A DNA stretch of 5,073 nt from Mariniphaga sp964398855. GTDB lineage: Bacteria; Bacteroidota; Bacteroidia; Bacteroidales; Prolixibacteraceae. The first letter of the stretch is position 1. Every line of letters begins with the position of its first letter. A program made the translations under genes and the position numbers. Under the pieces are notes generated by a model. It searched no databases and was not told the origin of the DNA. It saw only the letters and a list, made by a program, of their open reading frames with translations. Positions 1 through 5,073 of this stretch are shown piece after piece. The stretch lies in NCBI GenBank assembly GCA_964398855.1, contig CAYNOQ010000136.1, forward strand, positions 1 through 5,073, read 5' to 3'.

Positions 1-27
1 TGATGCATCTGCTTTTCGTTAAAAAAA

Positions 28-35
28 CAAAGGTA
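28..35 (-). promoter_or_regulatory. Possible leftward promoter (-7 element)
   Basis: Read on the minus strand this is TACCTTTG, a full match to the Bacteroidota -7 consensus TAnnTTTG. On the same strand an ATG lies at positions 8-6, about 20 bases downstream, which would give a short leader before a divergent gene starting just inside the left edge. No TTTG -33 element is visible 17-23 bases upstream. Only two complete codons of the supposed gene are in view, so the gene itself cannot be tested. A six-position match in A+T-rich DNA can easily arise by chance. Confidence 0.3.
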
Positions 36-175
36 GAAAGAAATTTGAAGGTTTGCTGAGCACATCACGGAAAGAGCTCTGGACACAAAATCCCGGGACA
101 GGTACAATCAAGATTGCAAGAATTCGCTAAACCGCAAATCGGCAAAATCGATCAATCAGTTTTCATCCTCTCACC

Positions 176-211
176 AATTCCATAAATTTCTACTTAATCC
201 CATTTAATCTC
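176..211 (-). repeat. Decayed intergenic repeat, upstream copy
   Basis: Read on the minus strand, this stretch aligns with 1711-1748 on the + strand at about 30 of 36 aligned bases with two single-base gaps. The best block is GATTAAGTAGAAATTTATGG against GATTAAGTGGAGATTTGTGG, where every difference is an A/G transition. The two copies therefore form an inverted pair around ffh. I cannot see an open reading frame or terminal structure that would make it a transposable element. Its identity and function are unknown. Confidence 0.5.
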
Positions 212-270
212 TCCATTCCACAGAATCCAACCGAACAAAATCCAACTTTCAAACTTCAGATTCGTCCCCT

Positions 271-301
271 TTTGCCCTTTCGTTTTTTCCTTGTATTTTT
301 G
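271..301 (+). promoter_or_regulatory. ffh promoter, Bacteroidota type
   Basis: TTTG at 271-274 is followed after exactly 19 bases by TATTTTTG at 294-301. This fits the known Bacteroidota primary sigma factor consensus, TTTG at -33 and TAnnTTTG at -7, in both elements and spacing. Transcription would start a few bases after 301, leaving a leader of roughly 25 bases before the ffh ATG at 331. That leader is A-rich (AAAAAGAAAGAAAAA) with no Shine-Dalgarno sequence, as is usual in the phylum. It is the best-supported promoter in the window. Confidence 0.75.
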
Positions 302-330
302 CAACGTATTTCAAAAAGAAAGAAAAATCC

Positions 331-1671
331 ATGTTTGAAAATTTATCTGACAGGCTGGAGCGGTCGTTTAAACTGCTCAAGGGAGAAGGGAAAATCACGG
401 AAATAAACGTGGCTGAAACCCTGAAAGACATTCGCAGGGCGCTGCTTGATGCCGACGTGAATTTCAGGATTGCCAAAACTTTTACCGATGACGTAAAAGA
501 GAAGGCTCTGGGGCAGAATGTTCTGAGCGCCGTTAAGCCGGGGCAGCTGATGGTTAAAATTGTTAAGGATGAGCTGACAAACCTGATGGGCGTTTCGGCT
601 GCCGACATTGATCTGGGCGGTTCTCCGTCAGTGATACTGATGTCGGGATTGCAGGGCTCGGGAAAAACCACCTTTTCGGGGAAGCTTGCCAATATGCTGA
701 AACGCAAAAAAGGGAGACATCCCATGCTGGTAGCCTGCGACGTTTACCGCCCGGCAGCCATTGAGCAGCTGAAAGTGCTGGCAGAGCAGATTGGCGTTCC
801 GGTTTACACCGAAGAAGGCAACATGGACCCTGTCAAAATTGCACAGGCAGCTATTAAGGAAGCCAAACGCAGCGGAAACGATGTGGTAATCATAGATACC
901 GCAGGGCGATTAGCTATTGACGAGCAGATGATGAACGAAATAACTGCCATTAAAAAAGCGGTCAATCCCAATGAAATTCTTTTTGTGGTTGACTCCATGA
1001 CCGGACAGGATGCCGTGAACACTGCCAAAGAATTTAACGACCGGCTCGATTTTAACGGTGTTGTGCTGACCAAACTGGACGGCGACACCCGCGGCGGGGC
1101 TGCACTCTCCATCCGCTCAGTAGTGGAAAAACCCATCAAATTTGTGGGAACCGGTGAAAAATTAGATGCCATAGACGTTTTCCATCCCGACAGGATGGCT
1201 GACCGTATTCTCGGCATGGGTGATATCGTCTCCCTTGTGGAAAAGGCACAGGAGCAATTTGATGAAGAAGAAGCACGAAGACTTCAGAAAAAACTTGCGA
1301 AAAACACATTCAACTTCAACGATTTTCTGAAACAGATCAATCAGGTAAAGAAGATGGGCGACCTCAAGGATGTGGTTTCCATGATTCCCGGCATGGGCAA
1401 AGCGATGCGAAACATGGACCTGGACGATGACGCTTTTAAGCACATTGAAGCAATAATATTTTCCATGACACCCGCCGAACGCGAAGACCCGGCGCTGATT
1501 AACGGAAGTCGTCGCAAAAGAATTGCCACCGGTTCGGGAACATCCATTCAGGAAGTGAACCAGCTGCTGAAGCAGTTTGCCGAAACCCGCAAAATGATGA
1601 GATTAGTTTCGCAGGGAAAAAATATCCAGCAAATGATGGGCAGCAGGATGCAGCAGGGAAGAAGATTTTAA
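331..1671 (+). CDS. ffh: Signal recognition particle protein Ffh (SRP54)
   Basis: This is the GTPase of the bacterial signal recognition particle. It binds 4.5S RNA and hydrophobic signal sequences emerging from ribosomes, and delivers the complexes to FtsY at the inner membrane. The 446 residues are full length. An N-terminal helical domain (about 1-88) includes the LKDIRRALLDADVNF segment. The NG GTPase domain follows, with P-loop GLQGSGKTT (106-114), DVYRPAA (137-143), DTAGR (189-193), TKLDGD (247-252) and GTGEK (273-277). The methionine-rich M domain (about 325-446) has the RNA-binding segment SRRKRIATGSGTS (393-405) and ends in MMGSRMQQGRRF. The ATG at 331 gives the canonical N-terminus (MFENLSDRLE) and sits about 30 bases after a strong promoter. 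No terminator is visible after it, so read-through into folD is possible despite the 195-base gap. The SRP RNA gene is not in this window. Confidence 0.98.
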   Translation: MFENLSDRLERSFKLLKGEGKITEINVAETLKDIRRALLDADVNFRIAKTFTDDVKEKALGQNVLSAVKPGQLMVKIVKDELTNLMGVSAADIDLGGSPSVILMSGLQGSGKTTFSGKLANMLKRKKGRHPMLVACDVYRPAAIEQLKVLAEQIGVPVYTEEGNMDPVKIAQAAIKEAKRSGNDVVIIDTAGRLAIDEQMMNEITAIKKAVNPNEILFVVDSMTGQDAVNTAKEFNDRLDFNGVVLTKLDGDTRGGAALSIRSVVEKPIKFVGTGEKLDAIDVFHPDRMADRILGMGDIVSLVEKAQEQFDEEEARRLQKKLAKNTFNFNDFLKQINQVKKMGDLKDVVSMIPGMGKAMRNMDLDDDAFKHIEAIIFSMTPAEREDPALINGSRRKRIATGSGTSIQEVNQLLKQFAETRKMMRLVSQGKNIQQMMGSRMQQGRRF

Positions 1672-1710
1672 CAGAGAGATTGACGAAAAACTACATGGAG
1701 TTTGGGAGGA

Positions 1711-1768
1711 GGAATTCAATGGTGATTAAGTGGAGATTTGTGGGAATTAATGGAGATTAAGTAGGGAT
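1711..1768 (+). repeat. Tandem decayed intergenic repeat, downstream copy
   Basis: Two direct copies lie head to tail here: 1711-1737 and 1743-1768. They match at about 23 of 26 aligned bases with one single-base gap, sharing GGAATT, AATGG and GATTAAGT blocks at a period of about 31-32 bases. The same unit occurs in inverted orientation upstream of ffh (176-211). The sequence lacks codon-like structure and contains several stops. I cannot assign it to a named repeat family. A remnant of a longer repeated element and a locally amplified intergenic sequence are both possible. Confidence 0.55.
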
Positions 1769-1798
1769 GTAAAAAATAGATATTGAAAGAGTTCTTTT

Positions 1799-1855
1799 AG
1801 AAAATGTTTGTCATTTTCTCCCCTTTAGGGGGAGTTAGAGGGGGCTTCTTTTTAA
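1799..1855 (+). repeat. Double hairpin with GC-rich intergenic repeat before folD
   Basis: AGAAAATG (1799-1806) and CATTTTCT (1812-1819) form a perfect 8-bp stem with a 5-base loop. CTCCCC (1818-1823) and GGGGAG (1829-1834) form a 6-bp GC-rich stem with loop TTTAG. The stems share bases 1818-1819, so they cannot both form fully. A second G run and a T-rich tract (TTAGAGGGGGCTTCTTTTT) follow. From memory, CCCCTTTAGGGG-type elements recur between genes in Bacteroidota and show up as spurious SPLGG-like peptides at protein ends. The T tract means it could act as a terminator or attenuator between ffh and folD, but the hairpin is not directly next to the T run. Confidence 0.5.
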
Positions 1856-1866
1856 AAAATAATTAT

Positions 1867-2742
1867 ATGAAACTGATTGACGGGAAAAAAATTGCAGCTG
1901 AAATTAAGCAGGAAATCGCAGCTAAGGTTGCGGAATTGAAATCGAAAGGTGGAAAAACTCCGCATCTGGCGGCGGTTCTTGTCGGACATGATGGCGGCAG
2001 TGAAACCTATGTTGCCTATAAAATCAAGGACTGCGAAGAGGTTGGATTCAGGTCTTCGCTCATCCGCTATGAAGATGACGTTACCGAGACTGAGCTGCTG
2101 GCAAAAATTGATGAACTGAACAAGGACACCGATATTGACGGATTCATTGTGCAACTTCCCCTGCCGGCTCACATATCTGAGCAGAAAATCATTGAAGCCA
2201 TCAATCCGAAAAAAGATGTGGACGGATTCCATCCCGAGAATGTCGGACGCATGGTAATTGGTCTGCCGTCATTCGTTTCTGCAACTCCTTTTGGAATTGT
2301 GGAGCTGCTCAAAAGATATAATATCGAAACCAGTGGCAAAGACTGCGTGATTGTTGGCAGAAGCAACATTGTGGGGCGACCGCTGAGCGTGCTTCTTTCG
2401 CAAAAGGCGATTAATGCAACAGTTACCGTTGCACACAGCCGTACCAAAAATTTAGAGGAAGTATGCAGAAATGCCGATATTTTGGTAGCCGCAATGGGCG
2501 TTCCCGAATTTATCAAAGGCAACATGGTGAAGGAAGGCGCCGTGGTAATTGACGTGGGAACTACCCGTGTAAAATCAGACGAAACCAAATCGGGATGGAA
2601 GCTGAAAGGAGACGTGCTCTTCAGCGAGGTAGCTCCCAAATGCTCATACATCACTCCCGTTCCCGGTGGCGTTGGTCCCATGACACGGGTCTCCCTGCTG
2701 CAAAACACCCTGCTTGCCGCAACCGGAGAGATTTATAAATAA
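1867..2742 (+). CDS. folD: FolD, methylene-THF dehydrogenase/cyclohydrolase
   Basis: This cytoplasmic bifunctional enzyme converts 5,10-methylene-THF to 5,10-methenyl-THF using NADP+, then hydrolyses it to 10-formyl-THF, feeding purine synthesis and formyl-Met initiator tRNA. From the ATG at 1867 it has 291 residues, normal for the family. Visible features are the catalytic Tyr48 and Lys52 (SETYVAYK), the VQLPLP signature with Gln96, KDVDGF with Asp119, the dinucleotide loop GRSNIVGRP (164-172) and the C-terminal signature PVPGGVGPMT (264-273). All key residues are present. An in-frame ATG at 1804 would add 21 residues, including SPLGGVRGGF. I rejected it because those codons come from the hairpin repeat and FolD proteins normally begin close to MKLIDGKK. 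The leader is A+T-rich without a Shine-Dalgarno sequence. I see no TAnnTTTG promoter in the gap, so co-transcription with ffh is plausible. A terminator follows 15 bases after the stop. Confidence 0.97.
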   Translation: MKLIDGKKIAAEIKQEIAAKVAELKSKGGKTPHLAAVLVGHDGGSETYVAYKIKDCEEVGFRSSLIRYEDDVTETELLAKIDELNKDTDIDGFIVQLPLPAHISEQKIIEAINPKKDVDGFHPENVGRMVIGLPSFVSATPFGIVELLKRYNIETSGKDCVIVGRSNIVGRPLSVLLSQKAINATVTVAHSRTKNLEEVCRNADILVAAMGVPEFIKGNMVKEGAVVIDVGTTRVKSDETKSGWKLKGDVLFSEVAPKCSYITPVPGGVGPMTRVSLLQNTLLAATGEIYK

Positions 2743-2757
2743 TTAGGAACCAGATTG

Positions 2758-2786
2758 GAGAGCAGCAAATTGTTCTCACTTTTTTT
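2758..2786 (+). terminator. Intrinsic terminator after folD
   Basis: GAGAGCA (2758-2764) pairs with TGTTCTC (2771-2777) in a 7-bp stem containing one G-U wobble, with loop GCAAAT. Two bases later there are seven consecutive T residues (2780-2786). Position just downstream of the folD stop and the T run fit a Rho-independent terminator. The stem is only moderately GC-rich, so efficiency may be partial. Confidence 0.55.
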
Positions 2787-3079
2787 GGCAAGAATAGAAA
2801 CGAATGGTTTCGTTCAGTGGAATTTTCGGCTTTAAGCTAAAAAATGAGCATACATAAAAAAACCTAAAACACAATATTTTCCTAAGAAATAGTCAGTTAC
2901 GGATTTACGAAAATAAGCTTCGAATGTCAATTATAAAAATTTTGATTTTCAGGTGAAGGGCAATATACATTTTTTCAATAAAAGAACCAGATGAGTCATT
3001 TTTAAAATGTATCAGCCCGTTTTTTCAGGAGGTTTTGTCTCTTTATTTGTTAAAATAACAGCAGAACCATTTTATCCGC
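2787..3079. other. A+T-rich intergenic region, no gene seen
   Basis: With its flanks this is a gap of about 360 bases between folD and the SDR gene. I found no gene; the longest ATG-initiated frame (3007-3093, 28 codons) runs into the SDR promoter and has no support. It contains a 6-bp hairpin (AACGAA 2799-2804, loop TGGT, TTCGTT 2809-2814). It also has a 9-bp inverted repeat, ATACATTTT (2965-2973) with AAAATGTAT (3004-3012), 30 bases apart. A perfect AGGAGG at 3027-3032 is not followed by a usable start. No tRNA-like fold or complete promoter was seen on either strand. Confidence 0.5.
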
Positions 3080-3103
3080 TAAATTTGTCATAAAATAGAC
3101 AAA
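3080..3103 (+). promoter_or_regulatory. Promoter -7 element with overlapping inverted repeat
   Basis: TAAATTTG (3080-3087) is a full match to the Bacteroidota -7 consensus TAnnTTTG. It is placed to give a leader of roughly 12-15 bases before the ATG at 3106. No TTTG is found 17-23 bases upstream; the nearest (3046-3049) is 30 bases away. Overlapping the -7 element is a perfect 6-bp inverted repeat, TTTGTC (3084-3089) and GACAAA (3098-3103), separated by 8 bases. A dimeric repressor bound there would cover the promoter and start site. Assignment as an operator is inference; the regulator is unknown. Confidence 0.4.
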
Positions 3104-3105
3104 AC

Positions 3106-3738
3106 ATGAGAATTTCAATTATCGGCGCTTCCAAAGGGACAGGGCTTGCGGCTGTAAAAAGGGCTGTTGAGCGCGGGCATACGGTAAAAACGCTGTCAAG
3201 AACAAATCTGTCTTTGGAGCTAAGACCTTCGATCAACTCAATTATCGGAGATGCCACAAGGAAAGAGGATTTATCGGAAGCTATAGCGGATGCGGAAGGA
3301 GTTCTGATTATGCTTGGAAAAAGTAAAAACTTAGGCAAAACAACGCTGATGGAAGAGAGTATAAAAACGTTATTAGCCATTCACAACGAGCATCCCATCC
3401 GGGTTCCTGTCATTATTCTTTCGGGTTTTGGTGCCGGCGAAAGCCTGAAATATTCGGGTTTCTTTCCAAAGCTTGTTTTCAGAACATTGCTGAAAAAGGT
3501 TTATGACGACAAGCGGAAAATGGAGAACATAATCAAAGAATCTTCCATACTTTGGGAAGTGGTTCGTCCGGGTATGTTGCATGACGGAGCGCTGACAGAA
3601 AAGTACCGGATTGAGACCGAACTTTTCAAAGGAATCAACATCAAAAAAATCAGCCGGGCTGATGTTGCGGATTATATGATTAAAGAGATTGAAAAACCAC
3701 AAAACCTGAGAAAATTCGTTTCGCTGACTTGCGATTAG
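3106..3738 (+). CDS. NAD(P)-binding atypical SDR / NmrA-like protein
   Basis: This is a 210-residue cytoplasmic Rossmann-fold protein of the atypical short-chain dehydrogenase group (NAD(P)H-binding / NmrA-like, similar in build to biliverdin or flavin reductase B proteins). The nucleotide loop is GASKGTG (7-13) after a first beta strand (RISII). Arg32, just after the second strand, is consistent with NADP(H) preference, and GDA (48-50) is the usual adenine-side position. VIILSGFGAG (102-111) marks the central strand, VRPGML (153-158) the usual substrate-side loop, and ISRADVADYM (182-191) the conserved C-terminal helix. The classic YxxxK pair is not clear; YDDKRKME (133-140) is the nearest equivalent. 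Substrate is not predictable, and it might be a sensor rather than an enzyme. It seems to be a single-gene unit, with a folD terminator before it and 122 bases after it. The ATG at 3106 gives a standard N-terminus; no Shine-Dalgarno sequence is present. Confidence 0.88.
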   Translation: MRISIIGASKGTGLAAVKRAVERGHTVKTLSRTNLSLELRPSINSIIGDATRKEDLSEAIADAEGVLIMLGKSKNLGKTTLMEESIKTLLAIHNEHPIRVPVIILSGFGAGESLKYSGFFPKLVFRTLLKKVYDDKRKMENIIKESSILWEVVRPGMLHDGALTEKYRIETELFKGINIKKISRADVADYMIKEIEKPQNLRKFVSLTCD

Positions 3739-3739
3739 T

Positions 3740-3747
3740 TATTTTTG
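3740..3747 (+). promoter_or_regulatory. Possible promoter (-7 element) for the polysaccharide genes
   Basis: TATTTTTG matches TAnnTTTG and lies just after the SDR stop codon. A partial -33 candidate, TTTC at 3719-3722, sits 17 bases upstream inside the SDR gene; it differs from TTTG at the last base. If used, transcription would start near 3752 and leave a leader of about 110 bases before 3861. That leader includes a 6-bp A+T-rich hairpin, TGAATA (3780-3785) with TATTCA (3791-3796). The match could be by chance in this A+T-rich gap, and the gene may instead be read from the SDR promoter. Confidence 0.3.
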
Positions 3748-3860
3748 AACAGAAAAATTAAAAACATTTTCGATTGATATGAATAGCAAATATTCAAAAT
3801 TTCCAAAAGGAAGTTGCGTTCTATTCTTCAAAGATAAAATTTAAATTGTAAAAAATTGAG

Positions 3861-4832
3861 ATGAAAAATTTCCTGCTCATTGGCGCTGCCGGATATATTG
3901 CACCCCGCCACCTGAAAGCCATTAAATATACGGGCAATAATCTCGTAGCAGCGCTTGACCCTTATGATGGTGCAGGTATTTTAGACAGCTATTTCCCGGA
4001 AGCTGACTTTTTTACCGAATTTGAGCGATTTGACCGTCATGTGGATAAACTTCGCCGGAAAGGAACCCGCATAGATTATGTGAGTATCTGCTCGCCCAAC
4101 TTCCTGCACGATTCACACATTCGGTTCGGATTACGTGCTGGAGCCGATGTGATTTGCGAAAAACCTATTGTGCTGAATCCCTGGAATGTGGATGCACTTC
4201 GTGAAATTGAACAGGAAACCCAAAGAAATATTTATAATATATTGCAACTGCGCCTTCATCCAAGTGTTATTGAACTGAAAAACAGAATTGAGAACGGTGC
4301 ACAGGATAAAATTTACGATATTGATCTCACCTATATCACTTCGCGCGGACACTGGTATTATACCAGCTGGAAAGGCAACATGGCAAAGTCGGGAGGAGTT
4401 GCCACCAACATTGGTGTTCACTTTTTTGATATGCTTATCTGGATTTTTGGCGATGTTGAAAAAAATGTCGTCCATTTGCACGAACATGACCGTGCTGCCG
4501 GATTTCTTCAATTGAAAAAAGCGCGTGTGCGCTGGTTTCTGAGCATTAACCACCAAACCATTCCCGACGAAATAAAAAAACAGGGGCTTCGCACTTTCCG
4601 CTCCATTACGATGGATGGCGAAACTTTCGAGTTCAGCGACGGCTTCACCGAACTGCACACCCGCAGCTATGAAAACATTCTTTCGGGAAAAGGTTTTCGC
4701 ATCAATGAAACGGCAAAAGTGATCGAAACAGTTCATGCCATCAGAAACAGCCTGCCGGTGGGATTAAAAGGCGACTACCATCCGCTTGCAAAATTGCCCC
4801 TGTCAAAACATCCTTTTCAAAGAAACAGTTAA
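3861..4832 (+). CDS. Gfo/Idh/MocA dehydrogenase, WlbA/WbpB-like
   Basis: This is a predicted NAD(H)-dependent sugar-nucleotide dehydrogenase in the cytoplasm. Its closest recognisable relatives are WlbA/WbpB, which oxidise the 3-position of UDP-N-acetyl-glucosaminuronic acid on the way to diacetylamino-uronic acids of O-antigens. The 323 residues are full length. The N-terminal Rossmann domain (about 1-125) has GAAGYIAPRH (8-17), the FFTEFERFDRH block (50-60), SICSPNFLH (75-83) and the catalytic-site ECEKP-equivalent CEKP (99-102) with Lys101. The C-terminal domain holds GGVATNIGVHFFDML (178-192). His187 is the family catalytic histidine, and Asn183 replaces the Asp seen in many Gfo/Idh/MocA members, as in WlbA-type enzymes. 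The aminotransferase and acetyltransferase partners expected for that pathway are not in this window, so the exact substrate is inferred. It lies two bases before an epimerase gene, implying co-transcription. The start at 3861 is the only sensible one. Confidence 0.88.
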   Translation: MKNFLLIGAAGYIAPRHLKAIKYTGNNLVAALDPYDGAGILDSYFPEADFFTEFERFDRHVDKLRRKGTRIDYVSICSPNFLHDSHIRFGLRAGADVICEKPIVLNPWNVDALREIEQETQRNIYNILQLRLHPSVIELKNRIENGAQDKIYDIDLTYITSRGHWYYTSWKGNMAKSGGVATNIGVHFFDMLIWIFGDVEKNVVHLHEHDRAAGFLQLKKARVRWFLSINHQTIPDEIKKQGLRTFRSITMDGETFEFSDGFTELHTRSYENILSGKGFRINETAKVIETVHAIRNSLPVGLKGDYHPLAKLPLSKHPFQRNS

Positions 4833-4834
4833 AA

Positions 4835-5073
4835 ATGAAAATATTAGTTACCGGAACTGCCGGATTTATCGGTTATCATCTCGCAAAGCGCCTTCTGGAG
4901 CGCGGCGATACGGTTGTGGGAATTGACAACATCAACGATTTGGGCGATGTCAGTCTGAAATTTGCACGGTTGGCTGAAACCGGAATAAGTACGGAAGCCG
5001 AAAAGTGGCATGAAACTGTAAGTAGCGACAAATATCCCGGTTACAGTTTTGTTCGCATGAATCTTGAAGATAC
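4835..5073 (+). CDS. UDP-glucuronate 4-epimerase-like, 5' part
   Basis: The gene is cut by the right edge; 79 complete codons are visible. It encodes the start of an extended SDR nucleotide-sugar epimerase. MKILVTGTAGFIGYHLAKRL carries the NAD-binding loop GTAGFIG (7-13), and GIDNIND (29-35) holds the acidic residue that binds the adenosine ribose. The stretch DVSLKFARLAETGI, followed by a DKYPGYSFVRMNLED segment, closely resembles UDP-glucuronate 4-epimerases (CapI type), which make UDP-galacturonate for capsule or O-antigen. Many relatives have Tyr-Tyr before DV; here it is Leu-Gly. The catalytic Thr/Ser and YxxxK lie beyond the edge and cannot be checked. The start is two bases after the preceding stop with no Shine-Dalgarno sequence, so it is almost certainly in the same operon. 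A related UDP-GlcNAc(A) 4-epimerase is the main alternative. Confidence 0.87.
   Translation, partial: MKILVTGTAGFIGYHLAKRLLERGDTVVGIDNINDLGDVSLKFARLAETGISTEAEKWHETVSSDKYPGYSFVRMNLED

Larger units (their letters stand above)
1..330. other. Gene-free region upstream of ffh
   Basis: I see no convincing gene here. The longest open stretches are short and stop-interrupted. Positions 23-130 read open in one frame and end in a run resembling coding sequence (QNPGTGTIKIARIR), but there is no start codon and an in-frame stop lies at 20-22, so at best this is a decayed fragment. The region contains a possible leftward promoter near the left edge, a repeat copy around 176-211, and the ffh promoter at 271-301. 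Base composition shifts from mixed (about 50-150) to strongly A+T-rich toward ffh. Confidence 0.6.

Noticed and set aside
23..130. Open frame ending in QNPGTGTIKIARIR that looks partly like coding sequence.
   Set aside because: It has no start codon, begins directly after an in-frame stop at 20-22, is only 35 codons long and matches no family I recognise. It may be a gene remnant but cannot be supported.
249..725. Minus-strand open frame of 158 codons overlapping the start of ffh.
   Set aside because: It lies antisense to ffh, whose identity is certain, and its translation is Ser/Phe-rich without domain features. The other long antisense frames over ffh, folD and the dehydrogenase were rejected for the same reason.
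2799..2814. AACGAA-TGGT-TTCGTT hairpin downstream of folD as a second terminator.
   Set aside because: No T run follows the stem, so it does not fit an intrinsic terminator; the hairpin at 2758-2786 does.
3027..3032. Perfect AGGAGG Shine-Dalgarno sequence.
   Set aside because: No suitably spaced start codon with a meaningful frame follows it, and the genes in this window are not preceded by Shine-Dalgarno sequences.
3007..3093. 28-codon frame starting ATG TAT CAG with a plausible-looking peptide.
   Set aside because: It has no ribosome binding site or promoter of its own, overlaps the SDR promoter element, and is within the length expected by chance.
3779..3844. 21-codon frame (MNSKYSKFPKGSC...) upstream of the dehydrogenase gene, a possible leader peptide.
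   Set aside because: It is very short, lacks a ribosome binding signal, shows no run of regulatory codons and overlaps a weak A+T-rich hairpin. Chance is the simplest explanation.
1..5073. A new defence, mobile or otherwise undescribed multi-gene system.
   Set aside because: All five genes fall in well-known families with intact motifs, and there is no transposase, integrase, toxin-antitoxin pair, CRISPR-like array or reverse transcriptase. The content does not support such a claim.

Overview
The window looks like a chromosomal segment of a Bacteroidota bacterium, probably in or near the Bacteroidales. Three things point there: promoter-like sites match the phylum's TTTG / TAnnTTTG consensus, start codons follow A-rich leaders with no Shine-Dalgarno sequence, and a CCCCTTTAGGGGGAGTTAGAGGGGGC-type element (split here by its loop) of a kind I recall from Bacteroidota intergenic DNA lies before folD. 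Protein motifs agree. I cannot name genus or species.

Layout, left to right, all genes on the + strand. Positions 1-330 carry no convincing gene. They hold a possible leftward promoter at the extreme left, one copy of a decayed intergenic repeat, and a textbook promoter for ffh. ffh (331-1671) encodes the SRP GTPase. The 195-base gap after it holds a tandem, inverted-orientation relative of the upstream repeat, then a pair of overlapping hairpins. folD (1867-2742) encodes the bifunctional methylene-tetrahydrofolate dehydrogenase/cyclohydrolase and ends in a likely intrinsic terminator. An A+T-rich gap of about 360 bases follows, ending in a promoter-like element overlapped by an inverted repeat. 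Next is a small NAD(P)-binding atypical SDR protein (3106-3738), apparently a single-gene unit. After a 122-base gap come a WlbA/WbpB-like Gfo/Idh/MocA sugar-nucleotide dehydrogenase (3861-4832) and, two bases on, the first 79 codons of a UDP-glucuronate 4-epimerase-like gene that runs off the right edge.

Functionally there are two blocks. The left is housekeeping: co-translational membrane targeting (ffh) and one-carbon metabolism (folD). The right is the apparent start of a surface polysaccharide cluster, in which the dehydrogenase would oxidise a UDP-N-acetyl-glucosaminuronate-type sugar and the epimerase would interconvert UDP-uronic acids. The SDR gene lies between them with no clear link to either.

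I found no mobile element with a transposase, no CRISPR array, no tRNA or rRNA, and no convincing sign of a new defence or other novel system. The most interesting items are non-coding: the repeat family bracketing ffh, the double hairpin at the folD leader (which also creates a false N-terminal extension), and the possible operator at the SDR promoter.
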